From contig NZ_LGIT01000009.1 in the NCBI RefSeq assembly GCF_001187865.1, forward strand, positions 1,178,001 to 1,242,000: a stretch of 64,000 nucleotides of DNA, given 5' to 3'. A program made the translations under genes and the position numbers. Below the pieces are notes generated by a model. It was not told where the DNA came from. It was given only the letters and a program-made list of their open reading frames with translations, and searched no databases. Source of the DNA: Klebsiella sp. RIT-PI-d. Its GTDB lineage: Bacteria > Pseudomonadota > Gammaproteobacteria > Enterobacterales > Enterobacteriaceae. Numbering within the stretch: the stretch's first letter is position 1; every line of letters begins with the position of its first letter. Of this stretch, positions 26,955 to 36,045 are shown one piece after another.

Positions 26955-27389
26955 GTGAAAAGTTCAGGGGATCTGTTTAACGAAATCATTCCGCTCGGAC
27001 GCTTGATCCACATGGTTAACCAGAAAAAAGACCGTCTGCTGAATGATTATCTCTCTCCGCAGGACATTACTGCCACCCAGTTCAAAGTGCTATGTTCTAT
27101 TCGCTGCGAAGTGTGCGTAACGCCTGTTGAGCTAAAAAAAGTGCTGTCGGTCGATTTAGGTGCTCTGACCCGTATGCTCGACAGACTGGTCTGTAAAGGC
27201 TGGGTTGAGCGGCTGCCAAACCCCAATGATAAACGCGGTGTGCTGGTACGACTAACGCCGGAAGGTACGACCATTTGTGAGCAATGCCATCAACTTGTCG
27301 GGCAAGATCTGCATCAGGAACTAACAAAAAACTTAGCGGCAGACGAAGTGGCTACTCTTGAATACCTGCTCAAGAAAGTACTGCCGTAA
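26955..27389 (+). CDS. marR: multiple antibiotic resistance repressor MarR
   Basis: The GTG at 26955 gives 144 residues and the same start codon and length as E. coli marR; MarR site II lies just before it. The sequence is nearly that of E. coli ('[20 protein letters not shown]', '[20 protein letters not shown]'). MarR is a winged-helix dimer that leaves DNA when phenolic compounds bind or Cys80 is oxidised. The Cys of 'LDRLVCKGW' is present. First gene of marRAB. Confidence 0.96.
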   Translation: MKSSGDLFNEIIPLGRLIHMVNQKKDRLLNDYLSPQDITATQFKVLCSIRCEVCVTPVELKKVLSVDLGALTRMLDRLVCKGWVERLPNPNDKRGVLVRLTPEGTTICEQCHQLVGQDLHQELTKNLAADEVATLEYLLKKVLP

Positions 27390-27406
27390 ACAGAAGAGGT
27401 AAGACG

Positions 27407-27790
27407 ATGTCCAGACGTAATACTGACGCCATTACTATTCATAGCATCTTGAACTGGATAGAAGATAACCTGGAGTGCCCCTTGTCACTGGAAAAAGTGT
27501 CGGAGCGCTCGGGTTATTCAAAATGGCACCTGCAAAGAATGTTTAAAAAAGAGACCGGGCACTCGCTGGGCCAGTATATTCGCACCCGAAAGCTGACGGA
27601 AATCGCCCGCAAGCTGAAGCAGAGTAACGAGCCGATTTTGTATCTGGCTGAGCGCTATGGCTTTGAATCGCAGCAAACCCTGACGCGAACGTTCAAAAAC
27701 TATTTCGACGTGCCGCCGCATAAGTACCGGATTATGGATATGCCCGGTGAAGCACGCTACCTGCAACCATTAAATCACTGTAATCATTAA
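27407..27790 (+). CDS. marA: transcriptional activator MarA
   Basis: The 127-residue AraC/XylS protein has two helix-turn-helix motifs ('[20 protein letters not shown]' and '[20 protein letters not shown]') as in E. coli MarA. It activates efflux and porin-lowering genes, including its own operon through the marbox. It follows marR by 17 bases, with AGAGG before the ATG. Confidence 0.96.
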   Translation: MSRRNTDAITIHSILNWIEDNLECPLSLEKVSERSGYSKWHLQRMFKKETGHSLGQYIRTRKLTEIARKLKQSNEPILYLAERYGFESQQTLTRTFKNYFDVPPHKYRIMDMPGEARYLQPLNHCNH

Positions 27791-27820
27791 TCGCCTGTAT
27801 TAAGACGTATCGAGGAAATC

Positions 27821-28039
27821 ATGAAACTGCTCGTCTCCGCTACCCTTGCACTTGCTATGCTGACATCGGCTCAGAGCTTTGCGGAGCAATCACGTCATCC
27901 GGCTGAAAATGGCGCGCCTGCCGCGCTCATTGTACCTTCCGCCTCTGATGTTTCTCCCTTTGATTTTAATCATATGGGCAACGGAAGTGATAAGTCCGAC
28001 GCACTGGGCGTAGCCTATTTCAATCAACACCGTCGGTGA
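27821..28039 (+). CDS. marB: MarB, small periplasmic protein
   Basis: The 72-residue protein has a Sec signal peptide (about 1-21, 'LLVSATLALAMLTSAQSFA') and a mature part with 'SDVSPFDFNHMGNGSDKSDAL'. It is the third gene of marRAB and is reported to lower marRAB expression indirectly. Confidence 0.9.
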   Translation: MKLLVSATLALAMLTSAQSFAEQSRHPAENGAPAALIVPSASDVSPFDFNHMGNGSDKSDALGVAYFNQHRR

Positions 28040-28045
28040 TGCTTT

Positions 28046-28065
28046 CGCCCCGCATTTGCGGGGCG
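28046..28065. terminator. bidirectional terminator between marB and eamA
   Basis: CGCCCCGC-ATTT-GCGGGGCG is a perfect eight-pair stem with a tetraloop between the convergent genes marB (plus) and eamA (minus). Confidence 0.75.
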
Positions 28066-28069
28066 GCGT

Positions 28070-28969
28070 TTATCCCCGCACCGCGTTGATCCTACCCACC
28101 CGCAAGCCGAAGATATTAATATAAAGTCCAGCCATAATGAGCGCTGCCCCGGCAAGCTGTAAAATGTTGAGTGTTTCACCCAGCAGCAGCGCAGCACTGG
28201 CCAGCCCCACCACCGGAACCAGCAAGGATAACGGAGCCACGCGCCAGGTTTCATACCGCCCCAACAACGTGCCCCAGATCCCGTAGCCTACGATAGTGGC
28301 AACAAATGCCAGATACACCAGCGACAGGATTGTGGTCACATCAATAGTTATCAGACTGTGGCGAATGGCCTGCGGACCGTCAAAAATCAGCGAGGCCAGT
28401 AAAAACGGCACTATCGGGATCAGCGCGCTCCAGACCACCAGCGACATGACCGGTGGACGATGATCAAGCTGCATGATCTTTTTATTAAAAATATTGCCGC
28501 ACGCCCAGCTCAGCGCAGCCGCCAGCGTAAGCATAAATCCGGTCAGGGCTACATGTTGACCGTTCAGGCTGGATTCAATTAATACCAGCACCCCCACCAC
28601 CGCCAGGGCGATCCCAGCCAGTTGCTTACCCTGTAAGCGCTCACCAAAGGCAAACGCCCCGAGAATAATGGTGAAAAAAGCCTGAGCCTGCAGAACCAGC
28701 GAGGCCAGGCCTGCCGGCATACCGAATTTTAACGCAGAAAACAGGAAAGCAAATTGCCCGAAGCTGATGGTCAGCGCGTAGCCCAGCAACAAGCGAAAAG
28801 GAACTTTGGGTCGTGCGACGAACAGCAAGGCGGGAAATGCCACCAGCAAAAATCGCAGGCCCGCCAGCAGCAGCGGTGGCATGTTGTGCAGCCCCATTTT
28901 GATGACCACGAAATTCAGCCCCCATACGACCACCACCAATAGCGCCAGCAGCCCATCTTTTCGCGTCAT
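28070..28969 (-). CDS. eamA: cysteine/O-acetylserine exporter EamA
   Basis: The 299-residue DMT-superfamily protein has ten membrane segments in two EamA repeats and starts 'MTRKDGLLALLVVVVWGLNF' as in E. coli EamA (YdeD). 'IVGYGIWGTLLGRYETWRVA' is also conserved. It exports cysteine-pathway metabolites across the inner membrane. Convergent with marRAB and divergent from ydeE, as in E. coli. Confidence 0.95.
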   Translation of the reverse strand: MTRKDGLLALLVVVVWGLNFVVIKMGLHNMPPLLLAGLRFLLVAFPALLFVARPKVPFRLLLGYALTISFGQFAFLFSALKFGMPAGLASLVLQAQAFFTIILGAFAFGERLQGKQLAGIALAVVGVLVLIESSLNGQHVALTGFMLTLAAALSWACGNIFNKKIMQLDHRPPVMSLVVWSALIPIVPFLLASLIFDGPQAIRHSLITIDVTTILSLVYLAFVATIVGYGIWGTLLGRYETWRVAPLSLLVPVVGLASAALLLGETLNILQLAGAALIMAGLYINIFGLRVGRINAVRG

Positions 28970-29152
28970 ACCCTGCCTCTGTAATTGTTAGAATTTTGTG
29001 AACTTCACCACGTTAGCGGAAAAAAACCCGTTTTAATAGATCATTATTTCTGGTAGGGCAGTCTCCTCCCTTACCCCGCTATACATTGTTCTTATTGCGT
29101 GATATTCCTGATAAGACAAGAAAATGAAATATAGCCATATTTGGGCAGGAAC

Positions 29153-30343
29153 ATGATCACATCAACCAGGCGCTCTATTACCGCGCTGCTGGCATCGTCA
29201 TTACTTTTAACTATTGGTCGCGGTGCAACACTTCCTTTTATGACTATTTATCTGACGCGCCGTTATGCGATGAGCGTCGAGATGATTGGTTATGCAATGA
29301 CGATTGCATTGACTATCGGCGTGCTGTTCAGTCTCGGCTTCGGCATTATGGCAGACAGGTTTGATAAAAAGCGCTATATGCTGGTTTCAATCATGGTATT
29401 TATTTTTGGCTTTATTGCTATTCCGTCAGTCAATAATGTCATGCTGGTGGTGATCTTTTTCGCCATGATCAACTGTGCCTATTCCGTTTTCTCAACGGTG
29501 GTAAAAGCATGGTTTGCTGATGTGCTCTCTGCGACAGAAAAAGCGCGTATATTTTCGCTCAATTACAGCTTTCTTAATATTGGCTGGACGGTTGGCCCCC
29601 CGCTTGGCACGCTGCTGGTGATGTACAGCCTGAATTTGCCCTTCTGGCTGGCGGCGGTCTGTGCAGCATTTCCGCTGGTGTTTATTCAGCGCTATGTGCA
29701 GCGCATATCAGCAAGCACGTCCGTCGGCAAGCAGGTAGCCTGGTCGCCCTCGGTGCTATTGCAGGATAAAGCGCTATTCTGGTTTACGCTCTCGGGCTTT
29801 CTGGCGTCGTTTGTCGGCGGCTCTTTTGCGTCATGTATTTCGCAGTATGTACTGGCCGTGGCCGATACTCGTACTGCGCAACAGGTTGTTGCCGTGGTCC
29901 TGCCGGTCAACGCCGCGCTGGTTGTCATCCTGCAATATTTTATCGGTAGCCGATTAACCGCCTCTAACTTACGCCCGCTGATGGCTGCCGGTACTTTTTT
30001 CTTTGTGGCTGGTCTGGTCGGATTTATGTTTTCCGGCGTCAATCTGGTTATCTGGGGAATATCGGCCGCGGTGTTTACTATCGGGGAAATCATATTTGCC
30101 CCCGGTGAGTATATGCTAATCGATAATATTGCTCCGCCAGGGATGAAAGCCAGCTATTTCTCGGCTCAGGCGCTGGGATGGCTGGGTGCCGCCGCAAATC
30201 CGCTGGCGACTGGCGTAATATTAACGCACTTGCCGCACTGGTCACTGTTCGCAATTTTGATGGCAGCAATTGTCCTGGCGTGGTTAATGATCGTGCGCGG
30301 GATGCATTGCAAACCTCAGCACAATGCAGTGCAGCAAAACTGA
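29153..30343 (+). CDS. ydeE: MFS efflux transporter YdeE
   Basis: The ATG at 29153 is preferred over an upstream TTG because GCAGGA lies just before it; it gives 396 residues. The sequence follows E. coli YdeE: 'ALLASSLLLTIGRGATLPFM', 'FSLGFGIMADRFDKKRYMLV', 'EIIFAPGEYMLIDNIAPPGM'. Twelve membrane segments. E. coli YdeE is linked to dipeptide and arabinose efflux. Confidence 0.93.
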   Translation: MITSTRRSITALLASSLLLTIGRGATLPFMTIYLTRRYAMSVEMIGYAMTIALTIGVLFSLGFGIMADRFDKKRYMLVSIMVFIFGFIAIPSVNNVMLVVIFFAMINCAYSVFSTVVKAWFADVLSATEKARIFSLNYSFLNIGWTVGPPLGTLLVMYSLNLPFWLAAVCAAFPLVFIQRYVQRISASTSVGKQVAWSPSVLLQDKALFWFTLSGFLASFVGGSFASCISQYVLAVADTRTAQQVVAVVLPVNAALVVILQYFIGSRLTASNLRPLMAAGTFFFVAGLVGFMFSGVNLVIWGISAAVFTIGEIIFAPGEYMLIDNIAPPGMKASYFSAQALGWLGAAANPLATGVILTHLPHWSLFAILMAAIVLAWLMIVRGMHCKPQHNAVQQN

Positions 30344-30386
30344 AGTCTGCTTCGGGGATGCCTGAAGCTTTCGCCTCAGGCATACA

Positions 30387-31085
30387 TTAAATAGCGACCA
30401 TTGACCTGACCCCGTCGGCGTCCATATCCGCTCCCCGTCCCTGCTGAATAATGGCTCCGCGCGACATTAACAGGTAGCAGTCGGCCAGTTCGGCCGCAAA
30501 ATCGTAAAACTGTTCGACCAGCAGGATTGCCATGTCGCCACGGTTCGCCAGCTGGCGGATCACCAGACCAATCTCTTTGATAACCGATGGCTGAATACCT
30601 TCAGTAGGCTCATCAAGGATCAACAGCGCAGGACGGCTGGCCAGCGCCCGGCCAATCGCCAGTTGCTGCTGCTGGCCGCCGGAGAGATCGCCGCCACGCC
30701 GGTGTTTCATCTGTTTTAGCACCGGGAAAAGCGCGTAAATATCATCGGGAACGCTACGCGCATCGCGAGCCGGGAAACGGGACAGCCCCATCAGTAAATT
30801 TTCTTCGACAGTCAGGCGCGCAAAGATCTCCCGCCCCTGCGGGACATAGGCTATTCCGGACTGCACGCGCTGATGAGGTTTACGCAGGGTAATCGGCCTG
30901 TCCTGCCACATCACCTCACCACTGCGCGCTGGAATAAGACCCATCAGGCATTTCAGCAGCGTGGTTTTACCGACCCCGTTTCGCCCCAGCAGGCAGGTGA
31001 TTTCCCCGGGACGGGCCGTGAAGCTGACCCCGCGCAGAATATGACTCCCGCCATAGTACTGATGCAAATCGTTAACCTGTAACAT
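30387..31085 (-). CDS. urtE: urea ABC transporter ATPase UrtE
   Basis: The 232-residue ABC ATPase is of the LivF type. Walker A is 'GRNGVGKTT', the signature 'LSGGQQQQ' and Walker B 'ALLILDEPTEG'. 'YYGGSHILRGVSF' and 'TVEENLLMGL' are typical of UrtE. AAGGAG precedes the ATG, which lies nine bases after urtD. Last gene of the urtABCDE operon. Confidence 0.92.
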   Translation of the reverse strand: MLQVNDLHQYYGGSHILRGVSFTARPGEITCLLGRNGVGKTTLLKCLMGLIPARSGEVMWQDRPITLRKPHQRVQSGIAYVPQGREIFARLTVEENLLMGLSRFPARDARSVPDDIYALFPVLKQMKHRRGGDLSGGQQQQLAIGRALASRPALLILDEPTEGIQPSVIKEIGLVIRQLANRGDMAILLVEQFYDFAAELADCYLLMSRGAIIQQGRGADMDADGVRSMVAI

Positions 31086-31094
31086 CCTCGCTCC

Positions 31095-31892
31095 TTAGCG
31101 TCCAAGATAGACGTCAATGACCTGTTCATTTTGCTGAACTTCGCGTAGCGATCCCTCCGCCAGCACCTGTCCCTGATGCAGGACAGTAACCCGATCGGCA
31201 ATGGTTTCAACAAAGCCCATGTCGTGCTCTACTACCATTAGCGAGTGTTTTCCGGCAAGCTGGCGAAAAAGCTCGGCGGTATAGGCGGTTTCCGCATCGG
31301 TCATGCCGGCGGCGGGCTCATCAAGCAATAACAAATGCGGCTCCTGTACCAGCAACATGCCGATTTCAAGAAACTGTTTTTGCCCGTGAGACAGTAGCCC
31401 GGCACGGGAATCCCGTGCGTTACTGAGCCGTAGCAGCAGTAAAATTTCGTCAATGCGATCCCGTTGCTCACCGCTCAGTCTTGCACGCAGCGTTGCCAGA
31501 ACCGATTTATCGGTTTTCAACGCCAGCTCCAGATTTTCCGCCACGGTTAACGCTTCAAATACGGTCGGCTTCTGAAATTTGCGGCCAATTCCGCGCCGGG
31601 CGATGTCTATCGGTTCAAGGCGGGTTAGTTCCAGCGTCTGATCGTAAAGTGCTGACCCGCTTTGCGGCCGGGTTTTGCCGGTTATGACGTCCATCAGCGT
31701 CGTTTTTCCCGCGCCGTTAGGACCAATCACACAGCGTAATTCACCGACGCCAATATTCAGCGTCAGATTGGTTAAGGCCTGGAATCCGTCAAAATTGACG
31801 TTAATATTTTTCAGTTGCAGTACCGGGTCTGTCTGGGCGCGAAAGCGGTCGCCGGGAAGCTGCCTGGTGAAAAGTCCTTCGTCAGGTTGCAT
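31095..31892 (-). CDS. urtD: urea ABC transporter ATPase UrtD
   Basis: The ATG at 31892 shares a base with the urtC stop (TGATG), giving 265 residues. This LivG-type ATPase has Walker A 'GPNGAGKTT', signature 'LSHGQKQ' and Walker B 'LLLLDEPAAG'. The segment 'IGRKFQKPTVFEALTVAENL' is characteristic of UrtD. Confidence 0.92.
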   Translation of the reverse strand: MQPDEGLFTRQLPGDRFRAQTDPVLQLKNINVNFDGFQALTNLTLNIGVGELRCVIGPNGAGKTTLMDVITGKTRPQSGSALYDQTLELTRLEPIDIARRGIGRKFQKPTVFEALTVAENLELALKTDKSVLATLRARLSGEQRDRIDEILLLLRLSNARDSRAGLLSHGQKQFLEIGMLLVQEPHLLLLDEPAAGMTDAETAYTAELFRQLAGKHSLMVVEHDMGFVETIADRVTVLHQGQVLAEGSLREVQQNEQVIDVYLGR

Positions 31893-32965
31893 CACTTATC
31901 TCCTTTACGCAGCAGGCCGATGACGCCACGCGGTAAAAATAACGTCACCAGGATAAAGATCAGTCCAAGAAAGAGTTGCCAGTACTCTGGCATGGTGACG
32001 GTAAACAGGCTTTTGGCACCGTTGACTAATCCTGCGCCCAGTACCGGTCCTATCAGGGTTCCGCGCCCGCCAAGCGCCACCCAGATCGCCGCTTCGATGG
32101 AGTTTGTTGGTGACATTTCACCCGGATTAATGATACCAACCTGCGGAACATACAGGGCACCGGCAAGCCCACAGAGGACGGCTGAAAGCGTCCATACCAG
32201 CAGTTTAAAACCGCGTGGATCGTAGCCGCAGAAAATCAGTCGGTTTTCGGCGTCGCGTACCGCGGTTAATACCCGACCAAACTTACTCTTCGCCAGCGTG
32301 TAGCCGACCGATAACGCCAGCAACAACAGAATAACGGTGGCCAGAAAGAGTGTGATCCGCGTGGCGGTGGCGGTTACCGGAAAACCCAGAATGGTCGTAA
32401 AACCGGTGAACCCATTATTGCCGCCAAAGCCCGTTTCATTGCGAAAGAACAGCAACATACCGGCAAAGGTCAGGGCCTGAGTCATGATTGAAAAGTAAAC
32501 GCCTTTAATTTTCGAGCGAAAAGCAAAATAACCAAAGATCAGCGCCAGAAGTCCGGGCACCAGGACAACCAGCATCATGGCCCAGGCAAAATGCTGCGTT
32601 CCCCACCAGAACCACGGCAGTTCACTCCATGACAGAAAAGACATAAACGCCGGTAGCCCGTCGCCTGCCGCCTGGCGCATGAGGTACATTCCCATGGCAT
32701 AGCCTCCCAGCGCGAAGAATATACCGTGTCCCAGTGACAGCATTCCGGCATAGCCCCAGACCAGATCCAGCGCAACGGCGACCACCGCATAGCACAGAAT
32801 TTTGCCTGCCAGCGTCAGGGTCCAGACTGAAATAGCCAGCGGATGTCCGGCAGGTAACAGCGCCAGAAATGGTAACATCAGCAGGGCCACAGTCAGAATG
32901 ATGCCGACAATGCGGAACGTTAATGGCGCTTTCTGCGCCAGAGTAAGCGTTAAAGGCTGGCTCAT
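31892..32965 (-). CDS. urtC: urea ABC transporter permease UrtC
   Basis: The 357-residue LivM-type permease has about ten membrane segments. 'VWGYAGMLSLGHGIFFALGG' and 'LIFCGYDPRGFKLLVWTLSA' are UrtC-like. Both ends overlap the neighbours by one base (TGATG at each joint), so translation is coupled. Confidence 0.92.
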   Translation of the reverse strand: MSQPLTLTLAQKAPLTFRIVGIILTVALLMLPFLALLPAGHPLAISVWTLTLAGKILCYAVVAVALDLVWGYAGMLSLGHGIFFALGGYAMGMYLMRQAAGDGLPAFMSFLSWSELPWFWWGTQHFAWAMMLVVLVPGLLALIFGYFAFRSKIKGVYFSIMTQALTFAGMLLFFRNETGFGGNNGFTGFTTILGFPVTATATRITLFLATVILLLLALSVGYTLAKSKFGRVLTAVRDAENRLIFCGYDPRGFKLLVWTLSAVLCGLAGALYVPQVGIINPGEMSPTNSIEAAIWVALGGRGTLIGPVLGAGLVNGAKSLFTVTMPEYWQLFLGLIFILVTLFLPRGVIGLLRKGDK

Positions 32966-34539
32966 CAGTCTGTGACCCTCCCTTTCAGGGCGAACAGCCC
33001 TTGCGGCCGTTTCTGAATAAATAAAATAATGACGATCAGGATCAGGATTTTCCCGAGCACTGCCCCCATTTGAGGTTCGAGAATTTTGTTAAAGATCCCA
33101 AGACCAAACGCGGCAGCAACGCTCCCGGCCAGCTGACCGACACCGCCCAGCACGACAACCAGAAATGAGTCGATAATATATCCCTGGCCCAGTTCAGGTC
33201 CGACGTTTCCCAGCTGGGACAGCGCAACGCCACCCAGGCCGGCAATCCCCGACCCCAGCCCAAAGGCCAGCATGTCAACACGTCCGGTCGGCACGCCGCA
33301 GCAGGCTGCCATCGCGCGATTTTGCGTCACCGCCCGCACATTCATTCCCAGCCGCGTTTTATTGAGGATAAGCCAGGTGAAAAACAGCACCAGCAGGACG
33401 AAGCCAAGCACTACGACGCGGTTCCACGGCAAAATAAGATTAGGTAGCGCCTGAATGCCGCCTGACAGCCACGCCGGGTTCGCCACTTCGACGTTTTGCG
33501 CACCAAAAAGCATTCGGACAATCTGAATCAGCATCAGGCTGATACCCCAGGTGGCCAGCAGCGTTTCCAGCGGACGACCATACAGATGGCGGATGATGGT
33601 GCGCTCCAGCAGCATCCCCATCCCGCCCGTTACAATGAAAGCGACCGGCAGAGCAAGCAGCGGGTAAAATGCCAGCCATTGAGGGGCCAGCTGCGCCATT
33701 ACCTGTTGCACCATCCATGTGCTGTAGGCACCGAGCATCAGCATTTCGCCGTGCGCCATATTGATAACCCCGAGTAATCCGTAGGTGATCGCCAGCCCCA
33801 GCGCCGCCAGCAATAAAATCGATCCCAGAGAAAGGCCCATGAACGCCTGCCCCAGTACCTCACCGACGATCAGCCGCTGTTTGATCTGTTGTACGCTGGC
33901 CGCAGCAGCGGCACGTACGCCAGCATCAGGCTCAATGTTGCTATCCATTAACGGTAGTAATCGCGCCTGAGTTTCAGGCTCGGCTGCCTCGCCCAGTGCT
34001 TCTGCTGCACTACGACGTAGGGTGGCATCGTGACTTTGCAGTTGTAACCCGGCGATGGCCAGGGATAGCTGCTGCTTAACGTTGCGGTCAGTTTCCTGTG
34101 CCTGCCGCAGCCGAAGTATGGGAAGCGTTTCAGGCTGTGCCTCCCGGCGTAGCGTTTGGGCAGCGGTGACTCTTTCCGTGACGTTGTCACTTACCAGAAG
34201 ATGCGTGGCCAGCGCGGTAGCGGCCAGGTTACGCAGCCGGTTAGTCAGCCGCACTTTTTTTAACGTTCCCTGTACGGTAGCGGTACCGTCCAGCGCCACC
34301 GGTTGATCCTGCCTGAGTATAAAGGCGCGATGCTGTACGTCAGCGCTGACATTTTCAGCCACCAGCGCACGCAGCAACGGCAGTCGCTGCGCCTGTGGCT
34401 CGACGGTCCATTTTTCCAGAAGCGTGGCCTGAGCGCTGCGACTGGCGGCAACAAAATCATCGGCATCCCCGGCCTGGACGCCGATGGGCAGCCATCCGGT
34501 CAGCAACAGTAAACAGCAAATAAGACGTATGACGTTCAT
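32965..34539 (-). CDS. urtB: urea ABC transporter permease UrtB
   Basis: The 524-residue protein starts with a signal peptide and a ~200-residue periplasmic, helical-repeat-like region ('EALGEAAEPETQARLLPLMD'). A LivH-type permease follows ('ALGLAITYGLLGVINMAHGE', 'GVVLGGVGQLAGSVAAAFGL', not contiguous with it). The long N-terminal extension is usual for UrtB. Confidence 0.92.
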   Translation of the reverse strand: MNVIRLICCLLLLTGWLPIGVQAGDADDFVAASRSAQATLLEKWTVEPQAQRLPLLRALVAENVSADVQHRAFILRQDQPVALDGTATVQGTLKKVRLTNRLRNLAATALATHLLVSDNVTERVTAAQTLRREAQPETLPILRLRQAQETDRNVKQQLSLAIAGLQLQSHDATLRRSAAEALGEAAEPETQARLLPLMDSNIEPDAGVRAAAAASVQQIKQRLIVGEVLGQAFMGLSLGSILLLAALGLAITYGLLGVINMAHGEMLMLGAYSTWMVQQVMAQLAPQWLAFYPLLALPVAFIVTGGMGMLLERTIIRHLYGRPLETLLATWGISLMLIQIVRMLFGAQNVEVANPAWLSGGIQALPNLILPWNRVVVLGFVLLVLFFTWLILNKTRLGMNVRAVTQNRAMAACCGVPTGRVDMLAFGLGSGIAGLGGVALSQLGNVGPELGQGYIIDSFLVVVLGGVGQLAGSVAAAFGLGIFNKILEPQMGAVLGKILILIVIILFIQKRPQGLFALKGRVTD

Positions 34540-34582
34540 AGCGCGTTCTCCAGAAACGAGCCCTCATCCGGAGGGCCGAAAA

Positions 34583-35854
34583 TCATTGCCCGCCGGTTTT
34601 AACCGGGCTGTCGGATTTTTTATCGTTTCCAGCAATGAACGGGCTCCACGGCTCGGCGCGCACCGGGGCGTCGGTTTGCCATACCACGTTGAACTGACCG
34701 TTATTTTCAATTTCGCCAATCATGACCGGCTTGTGCAGGTGATGATTGGTTTTATCCATGGTGAGCGTAAAGCCTGACGGCGCGGCAAACGACTGTCCCG
34801 CCATGGCTGCACGGACTTTATCAACATCCGTGGTGCCGGCTTTCTCCACCGCCTGTGCCCACATATGCAGACCTACGTAAGTGGCTTCCATCGGATCGTT
34901 AGTAACAACGGAGTCAGCATTCGGTAATTTGCGCGCTTTGGCCCATGCCCGGTAGTCGGCAACAAATTTCTGATTCACCGGATTATCAACGGATTCAAAA
35001 TAGTTCCAGGCGGCGAGATTGCCGACCAGCGGTTTAGTATCAATACCGCGCAGTTCTTCTTCCCCTACTGAGAAGGCAACAACCGGTACATCAGTCGCCT
35101 TCAGCCCCTGGTTTGCCAGCTCTTTATAAAACGGAACGTTGGAATCACCATTAATGGTCGAAACAACCGCTGTCTTGCCACCCGCGGAGAATTTTTTGAT
35201 GTTAGCCACAATGGTTTGATAATCGCTATGGCCAAACGGGGTATAAACCTCTTCGATATTATTATCCTGCACCCCTTTTGAATGTAGAAACGCGCGCAAA
35301 ATTTTATTGGTGGTTCGCGGATAGACATAATCTGTGCCGAGCAGGAAGAAACGTTTCGCGCTGCCACCGTCTTCACTCATCAGATATTCTACCGCCGGAA
35401 TAGCCTGCTGGTTTGGTGCCGCACCGGTATAAAAGACGTTAGGCGACATCTCTTCACCCTCATATTGCACCGGGTAGAACAATAGGCCATTCAGTTCTTC
35501 AAATACCGGCAGTACCGATTTACGCGACACCGAGGTCCAGCAGCCAAAAACCACGGCGACCTCATCCTGAGACAGCAACTGCCGCGCTTTCTCAGCGAAC
35601 AGCGGCCAGTTAGAGGCCGGGTCGACAACCACCGGCTCAAGTTTTTTCCCCAGTACGCCGCCCTTCGCATTGATCTCATCAATGGTCATGAGCGCAACGT
35701 CTTTCAGCGGCGTTTCCGAAATCGCCATAGTGCCCGAGAGCGAATGCATAATGCCGACTTTTATGGTGTCGGCAGCATAAACATGAAAAGACATTCCCAT
35801 GCTGACAATGGAGGCCGAGAGCGCAAAAGCTTTTAACAGGGTACGACGTTGCAT
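34583..35854 (-). CDS. urtA: urea-binding protein UrtA
   Basis: The 423-residue type I periplasmic binding protein starts with a signal peptide with a twin-arginine-like start (MQRRTLLKA) and cleavage near 'VYA-ADTIKVG'. 'GIMHSLSGTMAISETPLKDV' and 'GCWTSVSRKSVLPVFEELNG' are UrtA signatures. It delivers urea to UrtBC. It is the first gene of the operon and has a sigma-54 promoter upstream. No urease gene lies in the window. Confidence 0.93.
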   Translation of the reverse strand: MQRRTLLKAFALSASIVSMGMSFHVYAADTIKVGIMHSLSGTMAISETPLKDVALMTIDEINAKGGVLGKKLEPVVVDPASNWPLFAEKARQLLSQDEVAVVFGCWTSVSRKSVLPVFEELNGLLFYPVQYEGEEMSPNVFYTGAAPNQQAIPAVEYLMSEDGGSAKRFFLLGTDYVYPRTTNKILRAFLHSKGVQDNNIEEVYTPFGHSDYQTIVANIKKFSAGGKTAVVSTINGDSNVPFYKELANQGLKATDVPVVAFSVGEEELRGIDTKPLVGNLAAWNYFESVDNPVNQKFVADYRAWAKARKLPNADSVVTNDPMEATYVGLHMWAQAVEKAGTTDVDKVRAAMAGQSFAAPSGFTLTMDKTNHHLHKPVMIGEIENNGQFNVVWQTDAPVRAEPWSPFIAGNDKKSDSPVKTGGQ

Positions 35855-35911
35855 AATTCACTCCTGAATAATCAAATGACGAAGGTCGAAAACGCGGGTC
35901 AAGAGTGATAG

Positions 35912-35928
35912 AGCAAGAAAAGTGCCAG
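35912..35928 (-). promoter_or_regulatory. sigma-54 promoter of urtABCDE
   Basis: Read on the minus strand, CTGGCACTTTTCTTGCT contains TGGCAC-N5-TTGC with GG-N10-GC spacing, a near-perfect RpoN element. It lies about 60 bases before the urtA ATG. Activation by NtrC under nitrogen limitation is expected from the cargo, but I see no textbook NtrC site. Confidence 0.8.
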
Positions 35929-36001
35929 GTTGGCAGGGTAGCGAGGAAGGGTGATATCAGGGCAGGTATTGTTACAATCGTTACAGATAAAGCCTTATTG
36001 T

Positions 36002-36038
36002 GGTACAGGGCTGCATTATTACAGTGCAGCCCTGTACC
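36002..36038 (-). terminator. long perfect hairpin between the MetE-like gene and urtA
   Basis: A 14-bp stem (GGTACAGGGCTGCA / TGCAGCCCTGTACC) with a nine-base loop starts eight bases after the stop of the MetE-like gene. It looks like that gene's terminator, though only a weak T-rich tract follows. It also lies about 75-125 bases upstream of the urtA promoter and could instead be an activator-binding dyad. Confidence 0.6.
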
Positions 36039-36045
36039 GGACCGG

